Shown: piece by piece, positions 1 to 8,738 of the stretch
Layout: every line of letters starts with the position of its first letter
How positions within the stretch are numbered: the first letter of the stretch is position 1
NCBI GenBank assembly: GCA_902794115.1
Contig: CADBGD010000002.1
Span: 1-57,785 of the forward strand
DNA length: 57,785 bases
Origin: Oscillospiraceae bacterium
GTDB lineage: Bacteria; Bacillota; Clostridia; Saccharofermentanales; Saccharofermentanaceae
Direction of reading: 5' to 3'
Position numbers and translations under genes: made by a program
Notes under the pieces: model-generated
What the model was told of the DNA's origin: nothing
Database searches by the model: none
Seen by the model: the letters and a program-made list of their open reading frames with translations, nothing else

Positions 1-66
1 ACAGCCCGCTTTATCCGGCGGCAATCTCAAGCATCTACGCTACGCGCACAAAGTCGCGCAGGAAAG

Positions 67-95
67 ATTATACAGCGCATGTAAAGGGTTTGCAA
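67..95 (-). promoter_or_regulatory. Sigma-A type promoter firing out of the left edge
   Basis: On the minus strand TTGCAA (95-90), a 17-base spacer and a perfect TATAAT (72-67) are seen. Transcription would start near position 60 and run off the window. It lies just downstream of hslO, so it drives something beyond position 1. The 60 transcribed bases show no ORF start or recognisable RNA. Confidence 0.55.
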
Positions 96-136
96 GCATT
101 ATTTCGAAAAAATGTTGATTTTTTCGTATTTTCCAG

Positions 137-1063
137 TCACGATTCCTCGGCATCCTCTGAAATCAGGGCTTTTACATCCTCCTGAGAGAAGTGGTAGCGC
201 TGATCACAGAAGTGGCATTCCAGGTCAATTCCCTTCGGATCCAGAGAAAGTTCTGTCAGATCCTTCTTTCCGATGGCCAGAAGATTTCTCTCCATCCGTT
301 CCCGGGAACAGTTACACTGGTAGGATACCGGAGCACCCTGAAGGAAGCAGATCTTCTCGTCTCCCAGGAACATGTCCAGTATCTTTTCCGGATTCATGCC
401 TTCCTGGAGAAGGAAAGTCACCTCCGGAAATCCTCCGCCGACTCTTTTTTCCAGATAGGAGATCGTCTCTTCGTCCGCGCCGGGCAAAAGCTGGACCATA
501 AATCCGCCGGCACAGGTCACACCGTTTTCATCCAGTCCGACTCCCAAAGATACGATAGACGGAGTCTGCTCGGAAGCGGCCAGATAATACGTCAGGTCTT
601 CGGCGATCTCACCGGAAACCAGTTCCACCTGTCCCACATAAGGCTCTTTCAGGCCGAAATCTTTCACTACAGTCAGTTTTCCTTTTCCGACCGCAGCGCC
701 GACATTCAGTTTTCCCGGACGGTGGTAAACAGTCTCGACTACCGGTTCCAGACAATAGCCGCGGACATGACCGTGGGAATCCGCCACAACGGTCATCCCC
801 TGAAGCGGTCCGTCCGAACGGATATTTAATGTCATGGTATCCCCGTCACCTTTTAATGTATCCGCCAGAAAAAGCGCACCTGTCAGAAAACGTCCCAGCG
901 CGGCTGTGGCAACCGGAGAGGTACCATGTACACGAAGTGCCTCTTTCACCAGATTCGTGGATCGGATCGCCAGCGCGCGGACCTTTCCGCCCAGTGCCGT
1001 CGCCGTTACCATATAGTCAGACTGGTCTTTCGGGGATCCCGGAGCCAGATAAAAATCTTCCAT
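137..1063 (-). CDS. hslO: Hsp33 family redox-regulated chaperone
   Basis: 308 residues, the usual Hsp33 length. Hsp33 is a cytoplasmic holdase activated by oxidation and unfolding. The C-terminal zinc switch is visible as CNC at about residues 250-252 and CHFC at about 283-286, the family's CxC...CxxC arrangement. The N-terminal part (GRFLTGALFLADTL, then the GYC stretch) matches the Hsp33 core. The ATG has an AAGGAAG ribosome site upstream. The methyltransferase gene ends 4 bases before it, so it is the last gene of the ftsEX operon. Its link to cell-wall genes is positional only. The identification is secure from the cysteine pattern. Confidence 0.95.
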   Translation of the reverse strand: MEDFYLAPGSPKDQSDYMVTATALGGKVRALAIRSTNLVKEALRVHGTSPVATAALGRFLTGALFLADTLKGDGDTMTLNIRSDGPLQGMTVVADSHGHVRGYCLEPVVETVYHRPGKLNVGAAVGKGKLTVVKDFGLKEPYVGQVELVSGEIAEDLTYYLAASEQTPSIVSLGVGLDENGVTCAGGFMVQLLPGADEETISYLEKRVGGGFPEVTFLLQEGMNPEKILDMFLGDEKICFLQGAPVSYQCNCSRERMERNLLAIGKKDLTELSLDPKGIDLECHFCDQRYHFSQEDVKALISEDAEES

Positions 1064-1067
1064 ATCT

Positions 1068-1847
1068 TTACTTCCTTTTCATCGGACGGCGCAGGCAGTA
1101 AAATACCCTTTCGTCCTTCTCATTCGGTTTTCTCTTTTTTAAGTCGCCGTATACCGCGGCCACTTCCAGTCCACAGGATCCTGCCAGATCCCGGATCTCT
1201 TCCTCCGTATAGAAACGCTCCTCGATATCTTCGTCAGCTCTTTCGTACTTTCCATCAGCGTCTTCCCCGAATACTGTCAGAGAAGCAACGTTTCTTTTTT
1301 TTCCGGGAAGATATTCGTTCTCCCACATTACGGCAAAATCATCTTCAATGCAATAGAAAAATTCCCGGCCCAGTGTTTTTTCAAAATGGGTCTCGGTGGC
1401 GGCATCGAAAATGAAGAGTCCTCCGGGATTAAGAAAACAGGCCACCTTCTGAAAGCACTTCTTCAGCCGGGAGGGAGAGGTGATATGGTTTACTGTATCT
1501 AAGAATGAAGTAAATACATCTACCGATCCGTAAAGATCTAAAGCGGTAATATCCTGCTGGATCCAAAGAACGGACAGGTCCTCTTCCTCTGCATGTTCTC
1601 TGGCCTTTTCCAGCATAGGGTAGGACAGATCGACACCGATGGTGTCATATCCCATCTTCGTCAGAGCCAATGTCACCGAACCGGTTCCGCAGCCCAGATC
1701 GCAAAGAAGGACTTTTCCGTCCTCGCCATCTCCTTTGGCCCGAAGGTGTTTCTTTATGATCCTGTCGGTAAATGACGCCCACGCCCGGGGATCCAGGTCT
1801 TTCTGGAAAACATCATAATACTCTGCAAGAAAATCGTATGCCGACAT
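1068..1847 (-). CDS. Class I SAM-dependent methyltransferase
   Basis: 259 residues. Motif I of Rossmann-fold methyltransferases is clear (CDLGCGTGSVTL, about residues 49-60). It is followed by an acidic strand end (DTIGVDLSYPML) and the motif around DVFTSFLDTVNHI, a pattern common in small-molecule methyltransferases. The substrate cannot be read from the sequence. It starts with ATG behind AAAGGA and lies 11 bases after the M23 hydrolase stop and 4 bases before hslO, so it is co-transcribed with ftsEX. Similar stand-alone methyltransferases are widespread in Clostridia, and no role in division should be inferred from position alone. Confidence 0.85.
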   Translation of the reverse strand: MSAYDFLAEYYDVFQKDLDPRAWASFTDRIIKKHLRAKGDGEDGKVLLCDLGCGTGSVTLALTKMGYDTIGVDLSYPMLEKAREHAEEEDLSVLWIQQDITALDLYGSVDVFTSFLDTVNHITSPSRLKKCFQKVACFLNPGGLFIFDAATETHFEKTLGREFFYCIEDDFAVMWENEYLPGKKRNVASLTVFGEDADGKYERADEDIEERFYTEEEIRDLAGSCGLEVAAVYGDLKKRKPNEKDERVFYCLRRPMKRK

Positions 1848-1858
1848 ATATATATCCT

Positions 1859-3262
1859 TTAACTGATATACGGAACCGGATCTACCTTGGTCCCGTCTTC
1901 ACGTACTTCGAAGTGCAGATGCGGGCTGGTGGATGTGCCGGTACTGCCGCACTCGGCTATCGTCTGGCCGGCCACCACATAATCTCCGACGGAAACATAC
2001 ACGTCGCGGCAGTGGGCATAAGTCGTGGTGACGCCGTTCTCATGCTGGATCACACAATAGTTGCCATAGTTGACACTACCGGTATTCTGACCCTCGACCG
2101 GCTCTTCCACTTTGATCACGGTTCCGTCATAGGCCGCCACGATCGGGTTTCCGTATTCACCGCCCAGGTCCACGCCCCAGTGCATTTTGTCATAATGGTA
2201 GATCGGATGATAACGCATGCCGAACGGAGAGTAGACAGTATAGTCCCCCGGATACGGCCAGGTCATTTTCATACGGGGCTTGGAAGAGGAGCTGGAACTG
2301 CTGGAAGAACTCGAGCTGCTGGAACTGCTGCTGGAAGAGCTCGAACTACTGGAACTGCTTGAGCTGCTGGAGTTGCTTGAGCTACTGGAGCTGCTTGAGC
2401 TGCTGGTCGACTTGGTCGCCTGCGCCTGCTTGGCTGCAGCAGTCAGCTGTGCCGCTTTCTTTCGTTCCTCTTCTTCTTTCTGAAGTCTTCTTATCTCATC
2501 GTCCAGGCGGTCGGCTTCTTCCTGAAATGCATCTTCTTTTTCCTGCCAGCGGGACAGCTTGGTGGAAGTGTCATCCAGTGCTTCCTGAGTCACGCCGATA
2601 CGGTCTCGCAGTTCCTGAAGTTCTGCCTGCTTCTGCTCGGCGATCGCCTGCATGTCTTCTGCTTCCTGAAGCATGGTCTGGCTTTTCAGTTCCGCATCGT
2701 CCATAGCGATCGTCAGCTGATCGATCATCTGCACATCGGCCTCACCGATCATGCTGATCAGTTCCAGATTGGTAAAGAATCCGGCAATGCTTTCTGAATC
2801 CAGAAGGATCTCCAGAGTGGATTTGTTTTCATAGGCAAACATAATGCCGATGCGTTCTGCATATTCCTCTCTCTTATGGATCAGATTCTCCTGGGATTCA
2901 ATATAATTATCCAGAGCTTCCTGCTTTGCGATCAGCGCAGCGGCATACTGTTCGGAGATCTCCTCATACTGAGCCATCTGCTCATCGCTTAAGCCCTGAA
3001 GTTCAGCCAATTCTCCGGAAAGGCGGCCCTTTTCATCTTTCAGTTCCGCCACGCGCTCGGAAGCTTCTTCCGCTTTCCGTTTCGCTTCTTCTCTTTCTTT
3101 CTTGGCCTTATCGATATCACTCTGGTCCGGAGTGTAAGCTAAGAATCCGCGGTCCACGGCTTTTACCGGTTTTTTCGCCAGTATAGAGCCCAGACCCAGT
3201 ACCAGAGTCAGAGATAATGTCAGTGCCAGAGCCCGTATCCATCTCGTTTTTCTCAGTAACAC
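1859..3262 (-). CDS. Secreted M23 (LytM) peptidoglycan hydrolase with coiled coil and poly-Ser linker
   Basis: About 467 residues. Layout: N-terminal signal/anchor (ALALTLSLTLVLGLGSILA), a long coiled coil (about residues 50-260) rich in E, K, A and Q, a linker of about 40 almost uninterrupted serines, and a C-terminal LytM domain. Zinc ligands are present: HxxxD in HWGVDLGG and HxH in SPHLHFEV, so unlike many EnvC proteins this one should be catalytic. The coiled-coil/LytM plan and the position right after ftsE-ftsX match PcsB/CwlO/EnvC-type partners gated by FtsEX. GTG at 3262 is chosen because AGAGGTGA sits 4-6 bases upstream; GTG at 3271 has no room for a ribosome site. Serines use mixed AGN and TCN codons. 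Confidence 0.9.
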   Translation of the reverse strand: MLLRKTRWIRALALTLSLTLVLGLGSILAKKPVKAVDRGFLAYTPDQSDIDKAKKEREEAKRKAEEASERVAELKDEKGRLSGELAELQGLSDEQMAQYEEISEQYAAALIAKQEALDNYIESQENLIHKREEYAERIGIMFAYENKSTLEILLDSESIAGFFTNLELISMIGEADVQMIDQLTIAMDDAELKSQTMLQEAEDMQAIAEQKQAELQELRDRIGVTQEALDDTSTKLSRWQEKEDAFQEEADRLDDEIRRLQKEEEERKKAAQLTAAAKQAQATKSTSSSSSSSSSSNSSSSSSSSSSSSSSSSSSSSSSSSSSSSSSKPRMKMTWPYPGDYTVYSPFGMRYHPIYHYDKMHWGVDLGGEYGNPIVAAYDGTVIKVEEPVEGQNTGSVNYGNYCVIQHENGVTTTYAHCRDVYVSVGDYVVAGQTIAECGSTGTSTSPHLHFEVREDGTKVDPVPYIS

Positions 3263-3274
3263 AATTCTCACCTC

Positions 3275-4174
3275 TTATACTTTGACGTACTTTCGTACGG
3301 CAATGCCGCTTCCGACCGAACCGATCACGATGCCGCTGGCCAGACAAAGGATCAGGACCGACACCGACAGGCTCCGCATAGGAAGCAGCGCATACACGCT
3401 GGTGGTCAATACATTCTTCATTGCTCTTTCATAAATCTCAGTATAGGCCAGATACGTGATCCCCCAGGCACAAAGCGCGCTGACAGTACCTACGATCGCG
3501 CCTTCCACGATGTACGGCAGACGGATATATCCGTTGGTCGCACCGACAAATTTCATAATCGCAATTTCCGTGGAACGGGAATAGACCGAGATCCGGACCA
3601 TGTTCGAAATGATGAACAGAGAGATCAGGAATAATACGGCAAATGCCACGACTGTCGCAATATTTACCGTCTTGGTCGCCCGGGTCAGGAACTTCATGAC
3701 ATTACTTTCCTGCATTACCTTCTCGATTCCGGGAATAGCGCGGAGTCTCAGCACCACTTCATCCGCATAACCCGGATCGGTCAGCTGAATGGTAATGGTA
3801 TAAGGAAGGTAATTGTTATAGTCGAAATCATCCAGGATCGAGGCACTGTCGCCCAGTTCCGTACGGAAGCGGGTATAGTTCTGTTCCGGAGAAAAGCCAC
3901 GGTATCCCTTGATCATTTCAGGTGAACTCTGAAGATACGAGACCACCATGTCCATTTGCTCCTGGGTGCATCCCAGTTTCATATACACTTCGATCGGCGG
4001 CTGCTGCCCGACCTTCTTCATGATATACCGGGCATTTGCCGAAAAAATAAAGAATACCGACATCAGAAGAAGCATCAGAAGGATCGTCGTAATCGAGGCC
4101 ACGGTAACCAGCGGATGACGGACGATGCCCTGAAGACCTTCTTTAAAAGAGTTTTTCAGTGCACGGAAGCTCAT
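3275..4174 (-). CDS. ftsX: Cell division ABC transporter permease-like protein FtsX
   Basis: 299 residues, normal for Gram-positive FtsX. A first membrane helix (about 22-46) is followed by an extracellular domain of about 120 residues, then three more helices near 175-198, 225-250 and 270-292. This four-helix plan is the FtsX signature, and the extracellular loop is the part known to bind the hydrolase partner. The start codon overlaps the ftsE stop by 4 bases (ATGA), implying coupled translation. The next gene is the M23 hydrolase, 12 bases on. Together they should form a membrane complex in which ATP hydrolysis by FtsE controls wall cleavage outside. Confidence 0.94.
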   Translation of the reverse strand: MSFRALKNSFKEGLQGIVRHPLVTVASITTILLMLLLMSVFFIFSANARYIMKKVGQQPPIEVYMKLGCTQEQMDMVVSYLQSSPEMIKGYRGFSPEQNYTRFRTELGDSASILDDFDYNNYLPYTITIQLTDPGYADEVVLRLRAIPGIEKVMQESNVMKFLTRATKTVNIATVVAFAVLFLISLFIISNMVRISVYSRSTEIAIMKFVGATNGYIRLPYIVEGAIVGTVSALCAWGITYLAYTEIYERAMKNVLTTSVYALLPMRSLSVSVLILCLASGIVIGSVGSGIAVRKYVKV

Positions 4175-4989
4175 TTCTCTTCCTCCTCATCTTCGCCGGG
4201 ATTCGGCGGGAATTCAGGAAGAGTCTCTTCTTCTTCCTCCAGTTCCGAGAGGGAAATCACTTCCGGGACAAATTCATCGATCATGGATTTCGGCAGCGCC
4301 GTCTTATCTTCGGCTGTATAGCCGGATCCGTGTTCATCACGCACGATTAGTCCGTCATCCACTTCGATGACGCGCTTTTTCATCCGGTCTACCATATTGC
4401 TGTCATGGGTACATACGATAACGGTGGTGCCGTTCCGGTTGATCTCCGAAAGGAGCGCCATAATGGACTCGGAAGTCTCCGGGTCCAGGTTTCCGGTCGG
4501 CTCATCCGCCACGATCAGTTTCGGACTGTTGAGCATGGCACGGGCAATCGCCACACGCTGCTGCTCACCACCGGACAGTTCCAGCGGCATCGAGGATGCT
4601 TTATCCCGAAGGCCGACTGCGCCAAGAACAATGTCCACCATCTGGTGGAGCTTTTTTCTCGGCACACCGATGATCTCCCCGGCAAAAGCAATGTTTTCTT
4701 CTACGGATTTGGTCTCGATCAGACGGAAATCCTGATAGATGATTCCGATCTGGCGGCGCAGTACCGGTACCAAGGCACTGGACATTTTCGAGATCACGAA
4801 TTTATCGATAATGACATACCCTTCCGTCGGCCGTTCTTCGCGGGTGATGCACTTCATCAGAGTGGATTTTCCCGAGCCGCTTTTTCCGATGATAAAGACG
4901 AATTCTCCGTCATCGATGGTGAACGTCACGCCGCGAAGGGCGTCAGTTCCGGTCTTGTATGTCTTATGTACATTTTCAAAACGTATCAA
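4171..4989 (-). CDS. ftsE: Cell division ATP-binding protein FtsE
   Basis: 272 residues. Walker A (GKSGSGKST), Q-loop region ([18 protein letters not shown]), signature LSGGEQQR, Walker B ([12 protein letters not shown]) and the H-loop region (VCTHD) are all present. It is about 40 residues longer than ordinary FtsE (around 230). The extra C-terminal tail is strongly acidic (EEEEE runs, ending EDEEEEK) and of unknown role. The start codon is TTG, preceded by AGGATA; no ATG fits better since the protein begins [10 protein letters not shown]. It overlaps ftsX and begins 14 bases after the regulator gene upstream. Confidence 0.94.
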   Translation of the reverse strand: MIRFENVHKTYKTGTDALRGVTFTIDDGEFVFIIGKSGSGKSTLMKCITREERPTEGYVIIDKFVISKMSSALVPVLRRQIGIIYQDFRLIETKSVEENIAFAGEIIGVPRKKLHQMVDIVLGAVGLRDKASSMPLELSGGEQQRVAIARAMLNSPKLIVADEPTGNLDPETSESIMALLSEINRNGTTVIVCTHDSNMVDRMKKRVIEVDDGLIVRDEHGSGYTAEDKTALPKSMIDEFVPEVISLSELEEEEETLPEFPPNPGEDEEEEK

Positions 4990-5003
4990 AGTGTTATCCT
5001 AGC

Positions 5004-6101
5004 TTACCAGTTGATATTTCCGCCCTGGCCGCTCTTCTCCTGTTTTTCCAGATAGGTGCGGACCATCGCAGCAAGCTTAAACAGCACCGCATCATCAAAA
5101 CTTCTCAGGTCCAGACCGGTGATCTTCTGAACCTTATCCAGTCTGTAAACCAGTGTATTTCTGTGTACGAACAGTTTTCTGGAAGTCTCACTTCCGTTCA
5201 GGTTGTTCTCAAAGAAGCTCTGGATCGTGACCAGTGTGTCCGAATCCAGGGACTCATAGGCGCCCTTGGGGAATACTTCATTGAGGAACATATTGCAGAG
5301 CGTCGGCGGGAGCTGATAGATCAGACGGCCGAGGCCCAGCTTATCGTAGCGCATGATGAACTGCTCGCTCTCAAAGATGCTGCCTACACGGAGAGCCAGA
5401 GTGGCTTCTCTATAGGACTTGGCAATATCCCGAAGTGTCGGTGCCGGCATACCGATACCCACATGGGCACGGATCATGGACTCGGCATTGAGGTTGTCGA
5501 GGATGGTCTTGCTGACTTCTGTCAGGTAGCTGTCCAGATTCTCTCCCAGATCCATGACAAGAACGATCGTCTCTTCGTCCATGGCAACCACCATTTGTGT
5601 CTTGCCGTCCGGGAAGAGATTCTGCAGGATCTCCAGGCACTCCACGCCGTCATTCTTATTTACGCGGACGATAAATACGATCCGCCGGGTCGCAAAGGGG
5701 ATCTTATACTCTCTTGCCTTCAGCGGGATATCGCCTGGAAGTTCATTTTCCAGAAGAACATTCTTAATGAATGTCTCCCGCTCCACATCAGTATTTCTTT
5801 CACGCATGGCCGCCTTGATCCACTGGGTAACCAGTTCGAGATAGGTTCTGGCTACGGCATCCACGCCACTGATGAAGGCGATGTATTGAGTCGCGTCACC
5901 GATAATGATCTTCATGTAAGTCTTTCCTGCCGTGCTGGAAAAAACATCGTCAGAGAGCAGTACTGCTCTGGCACTGGAATCTTCGATCCCTTCCCACGCC
6001 GGGTCTGTACAGGCCACGACCATGCCGGATGTATCCATTACACCTACGGTCAAATCAAGGATCTTCTTCGCTTCTCGCATACATTTCTTTAATTCTTCCA
6101 T
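5004..6101 (-). CDS. PucR/CdaR-type transcriptional regulator
   Basis: About 365 residues from ATG 6101, which has AAAGGTGAG just upstream; the longer start at 6149 lacks such a site. The C-terminus carries the PucR-family helix-turn-helix with the hallmark HRNTLVYRLDKV near residues 315-330. The N-terminal part resembles the sugar-diacid recognition domain of CdaR (MDTSGMVVACTD), and the middle is the GGDEF-like linker common in this group. The ligand is unknown. It is the first gene of the operon and is followed 14 bases later by ftsE, an unusual neighbour for a catabolic regulator. It could control this operon or act elsewhere. Confidence 0.82.
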   Translation of the reverse strand: MEELKKCMREAKKILDLTVGVMDTSGMVVACTDPAWEGIEDSSARAVLLSDDVFSSTAGKTYMKIIIGDATQYIAFISGVDAVARTYLELVTQWIKAAMRERNTDVERETFIKNVLLENELPGDIPLKAREYKIPFATRRIVFIVRVNKNDGVECLEILQNLFPDGKTQMVVAMDEETIVLVMDLGENLDSYLTEVSKTILDNLNAESMIRAHVGIGMPAPTLRDIAKSYREATLALRVGSIFESEQFIMRYDKLGLGRLIYQLPPTLCNMFLNEVFPKGAYESLDSDTLVTIQSFFENNLNGSETSRKLFVHRNTLVYRLDKVQKITGLDLRSFDDAVLFKLAAMVRTYLEKQEKSGQGGNINW

Positions 6102-6176
6102 ATGCTCACCTTTAACTCTTTCGTTATCATTATCCTCGGCAAGGGACAATTACCCTTTTATCTCATTATCTTATTT

Positions 6177-6205
6177 ATCTTAAACTTTTCGAGGAAATCT
6201 TGCAA
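6177..6205 (-). promoter_or_regulatory. Candidate promoter of the regulator-ftsEX operon
   Basis: TTGCAA (6205-6200), 17 bases, then TAAGAT (6182-6177) on the minus strand. The -35 resembles that of the promoter at the left edge. The -10 matches the consensus at only four of six positions, so support is moderate. It lies about 75 bases before the regulator start codon and downstream of the ugpC-like terminator. Confidence 0.4.
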
Positions 6206-6231
6206 CCTGCCATTGATTTTCCGCCGGATAG

Positions 6232-6263
6232 AAAAAGGCTGTCCTTTTGGAAAGGACAGCCTT
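6232..6263 (-). terminator. Rho-independent terminator of the ABC ATPase gene
   Basis: A perfect 13-bp stem (6235-6247 with 6251-6263) with a 3-base loop is followed on the minus strand by five T. It lies 29 bases past the stop codon of the sugar ABC ATPase and separates it from the ftsEX operon. Confidence 0.85.
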
Positions 6264-6291
6264 CTTTGATCGATTCAATTGAGATGACTGA

Positions 6292-7407
6292 TCAGGAAAT
6301 GATGCTCTGCTCAGTATCCTTATCGAAGAGGTGAACACGGTTAGCATCAACAGCGATGTCAACAACCTCACCTACACGGGACTCGGATGTGGTCGGGTCT
6401 ACTCTTGCGGTCAGCGGGAGAGAACCGTTAACTGTTACGTACAGATAGGTTTCAGCACCGAGCATCTCGACAACGTCGACGTCAGCGGAGAATGCAGATT
6501 CCGGATGCATGGAAACGTAAGTACCGTCATCGGTGAGAGCCTCAGGACGAACACCGAAGATAACGTCTGTACCGTCACGCTCGATAACTTCCGGTACGCA
6601 GTAACGCTCAGCGAGCTTAATGGAAACGTTCTCGAAAGCTACATAAACATCATCGCCCTCAACCTGAACAGTTGCATTGATGAAGTTCATCGGAGGCATA
6701 CCGATAAATCCAGCAACGAAGGTGTTAACCGGGTTATCATAGAGCTCCGTCGGGGAGTCAACCTGCTGGATGAAGCCATCCTTCATAACTACGATACGGG
6801 TACCCATCGTCATAGCCTCTGTCTGGTCGTGAGTAACGTAGATGATGGTTGTCTGCAGTCTCTGGTGGAGCTTTGTGATCTCAACACGCATCTGAACACG
6901 GAGCTTAGCGTCGAGGTTGGACAGCGGCTCGTCCATGAGGAATACCTTCGGGTCACGAACGATAGCACGGCCGAGAGCAACACGCTGACGCTGACCACCG
7001 GAGAGAGCCTTCGGCTTTCTGTCGAGGAGGTGCTCGATCTCGAGGATCTTAGCAGCTTCCTGAACACGGCGCTTGATCTCATCACGAGCTACCTTACGGA
7101 GCTTAAGACCGAAAGCCATGTTATCGAATACTGTCATGTGCGGATACAGAGCGTAGTTCTGGAAAACCATCGCGATATCACGGTCCTTCGGGAGAACATC
7201 GTTGATGAGACGATCGTCGATGTAAATTTCACCTTCGGAAATATCTTCCAGACCAGCGATCATACGAAGAGTTGTGGACTTACCGCAACCGGAAGGTCCT
7301 ACCAGAATGATGAATTCCTTATCGGAAATCTCAAGGTTGAAGTCGGATACAGCAACAACGCCGCCCTCATACTTCTTGTAAACATGCTGAAGTGATAAAC
7401 TTGCCAT
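6292..7407 (-). CDS. MsmX/UgpC-type carbohydrate ABC transporter ATPase
   Basis: 371 residues. Walker A (GPSGCGKST), Q-loop (FQNYALYPHMTVFDNMAFGL), LSGGQRQRVALGRA signature, Walker B (FLMDEPLSNLD) and THDQ are present. A C-terminal OB/TOBE regulatory region extends from about residue 240 (VEGDDVYVAFENVSIKL, GVRPEAL). This domain plan is typical of the MalK/UgpC/MsmX family. No permease or binding protein is nearby and the gene has its own promoter region and terminator, so it resembles MsmX of Bacillus, a shared ATPase serving several sugar importers. That role is inference. Codon use is strongly biased, as for a highly expressed gene. Confidence 0.9.
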   Translation of the reverse strand: MASLSLQHVYKKYEGGVVAVSDFNLEISDKEFIILVGPSGCGKSTTLRMIAGLEDISEGEIYIDDRLINDVLPKDRDIAMVFQNYALYPHMTVFDNMAFGLKLRKVARDEIKRRVQEAAKILEIEHLLDRKPKALSGGQRQRVALGRAIVRDPKVFLMDEPLSNLDAKLRVQMRVEITKLHQRLQTTIIYVTHDQTEAMTMGTRIVVMKDGFIQQVDSPTELYDNPVNTFVAGFIGMPPMNFINATVQVEGDDVYVAFENVSIKLAERYCVPEVIERDGTDVIFGVRPEALTDDGTYVSMHPESAFSADVDVVEMLGAETYLYVTVNGSLPLTARVDPTTSESRVGEVVDIAVDANRVHLFDKDTEQSIIS

Positions 7408-7460
7408 TTTAAACCTCCAATGGTGGGTCCAAAATACGGACCACTTTTTCTTATGAACTA

Positions 7461-7469
7461 ACTATAACA
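7461..7469 (-). promoter_or_regulatory. Extended -10 promoter of the ABC ATPase
   Basis: TGT followed by TATAGT on the minus strand (7469-7461), a TGn-extended -10, about 50 bases before the ATPase start codon. No good -35 is visible at the expected distance. Confidence 0.4.
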
Positions 7470-7626
7470 CGGGCACTTCTACCCTGCTACTCGGAAAAAC
7501 TGACAAAAAAGGAGGCTCTTTTTTGACACCCCCTGCTTATGATTGTTGCAACCTGACAAAAGGAGTTAGCCGCCCCTTGTGCACAATGTACAATTTTCCT
7601 GATTTTTACGTGTATGTATTGCTTTA

Positions 7627-7660
7627 TGCAATTTTATTCAGTATTCTGTATAAATATTAA
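7627..7660 (+). promoter_or_regulatory. Tandem arginine-operator-like boxes (candidate ArgR/AhrC sites)
   Basis: Two 14-base elements each match the ARG-box core TGNATWWWWATNCA at 13 of 14 positions: TGCAATTTTATTCA (7627-7640) and TGTATAAATATTAA (7647-7660). Their centres are 20 bp apart, close to the about 21-bp spacing of paired operators. A possible -10, TATAAA (7649-7654), lies within the second box, so bound repressor would block transcription. The boxes stand about 80 bases before argB. The remainder of the 332-bp gap 7408-7739 shows a short imperfect direct repeat (around 7500-7515 and 7553-7567) and nothing else clear. Confidence 0.6.
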
Positions 7661-7739
7661 TGCTCATGATGGAGGGGTTTTTCCATTGGATGATTGACAT
7701 TAATATATTACTACTATTAAAAGAAAGAGGCGTTTTTGC

Positions 7740-8687
7740 ATGGAAAAGGAAAAGACGTTACCTACCGTAGGTAACGATATGCAAACACTGATCAACAAGG
7801 CGGCGACACTGATCGAGGCGCTGCCGTATATCCAGAGTCTGGCCGGTAAGACCATTGTCATTAAGTACGGCGGAAACGCCATGGTCAATGACGAGCTGAA
7901 GTCTTCTGTTATGGATGACATCGCGCTTTTGAAGTCTGTCGGCATTAACCCGGTACTCGTCCACGGCGGCGGACCGGATATCAGTAATATGCTGAAGACC
8001 CTGAACGTGGAATCCCACTTCGTAAACGGTCTTCGTGTCACCGATGCCAAGGTTATGAGCGTAGCGCAGATGGTCCTGGTCGGCAAGACCAATAAGGAGA
8101 TCGTTTCCTATCTCGGCCAGAAAGGTGTCAAAGCGATCGGTATCAGCGGCATCGACGGCCACCTGATCGAGTGCGAAAAGCTGACTGAGGATGCCAACGG
8201 CAATCCCATCGACGTCGGATTTGTCGGAAAGATCAAGAGCATCAACACTAAGGTCATCTCGACTCTCGCCAACGACGAATATATTCCGGTCGTGGCTCCG
8301 ATCGGTATCGGCTCTGACGGTGAAAGCTATAACATCAATGCCGACACTGTAGCCGCCGAGATCGCAGTTGCATTGAAGGCAGAAAAACTGATGACCCTGA
8401 CGGATGTGGAAGGTGTTAAAGCCATTCAGGAGGACGGCACCGAGAAGGTATTGCCGGTGCTGACCGAATCCGATATCCACAATATGATCGATTCCGGTGT
8501 GATCACCGGCGGAATGATCCCGAAGGTAACGGGATGTCTGGATACGATCCGACGAGGAGTGGGCCGTGCGCATATTATCGATGGCCGTATCCCCCACAGT
8601 ATCCTTTTGGAGATCTTCACCGGCAAGGGTATCGGCACCATGATCATCAAAGAGCGCAAGCCCTATTTTGACGGAGAAAAGATCTAA
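7740..8687 (+). CDS. argB: Acetylglutamate kinase
   Basis: 315 residues. It phosphorylates N-acetylglutamate in arginine synthesis. The amino-acid kinase fold is evident from [13 protein letters not shown] near the N-terminus, the glycine-rich [10 protein letters not shown], the substrate stretch [10 protein letters not shown], and GGMIPKV plus the C-terminal [11 protein letters not shown] typical of ArgB. It has an N-terminal extension of about 20 residues relative to the shortest enzymes; such a helix is known in arginine-inhibited ArgB proteins, so feedback inhibition is possible but not proven. It is the first gene of argB-argD-argF, preceded by AAAGAGG and the operator-like boxes. argC and argJ are not in the window. 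Confidence 0.97.
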   Translation: MEKEKTLPTVGNDMQTLINKAATLIEALPYIQSLAGKTIVIKYGGNAMVNDELKSSVMDDIALLKSVGINPVLVHGGGPDISNMLKTLNVESHFVNGLRVTDAKVMSVAQMVLVGKTNKEIVSYLGQKGVKAIGISGIDGHLIECEKLTEDANGNPIDVGFVGKIKSINTKVISTLANDEYIPVVAPIGIGSDGESYNINADTVAAEIAVALKAEKLMTLTDVEGVKAIQEDGTEKVLPVLTESDIHNMIDSGVITGGMIPKVTGCLDTIRRGVGRAHIIDGRIPHSILLEIFTGKGIGTMIIKERKPYFDGEKI

Positions 8688-8738
8688 GAAGCCCGCTCCG
8701 GTGCATTTGCCGGAGAATCGAGATAAGAGGAAATCAAC

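Noticed and set aside
2280..2411. Serine-codon tract read as a DNA microsatellite
   Set aside because: Codons from both serine families are mixed, so no simple DNA unit repeats; selection acts on the protein.
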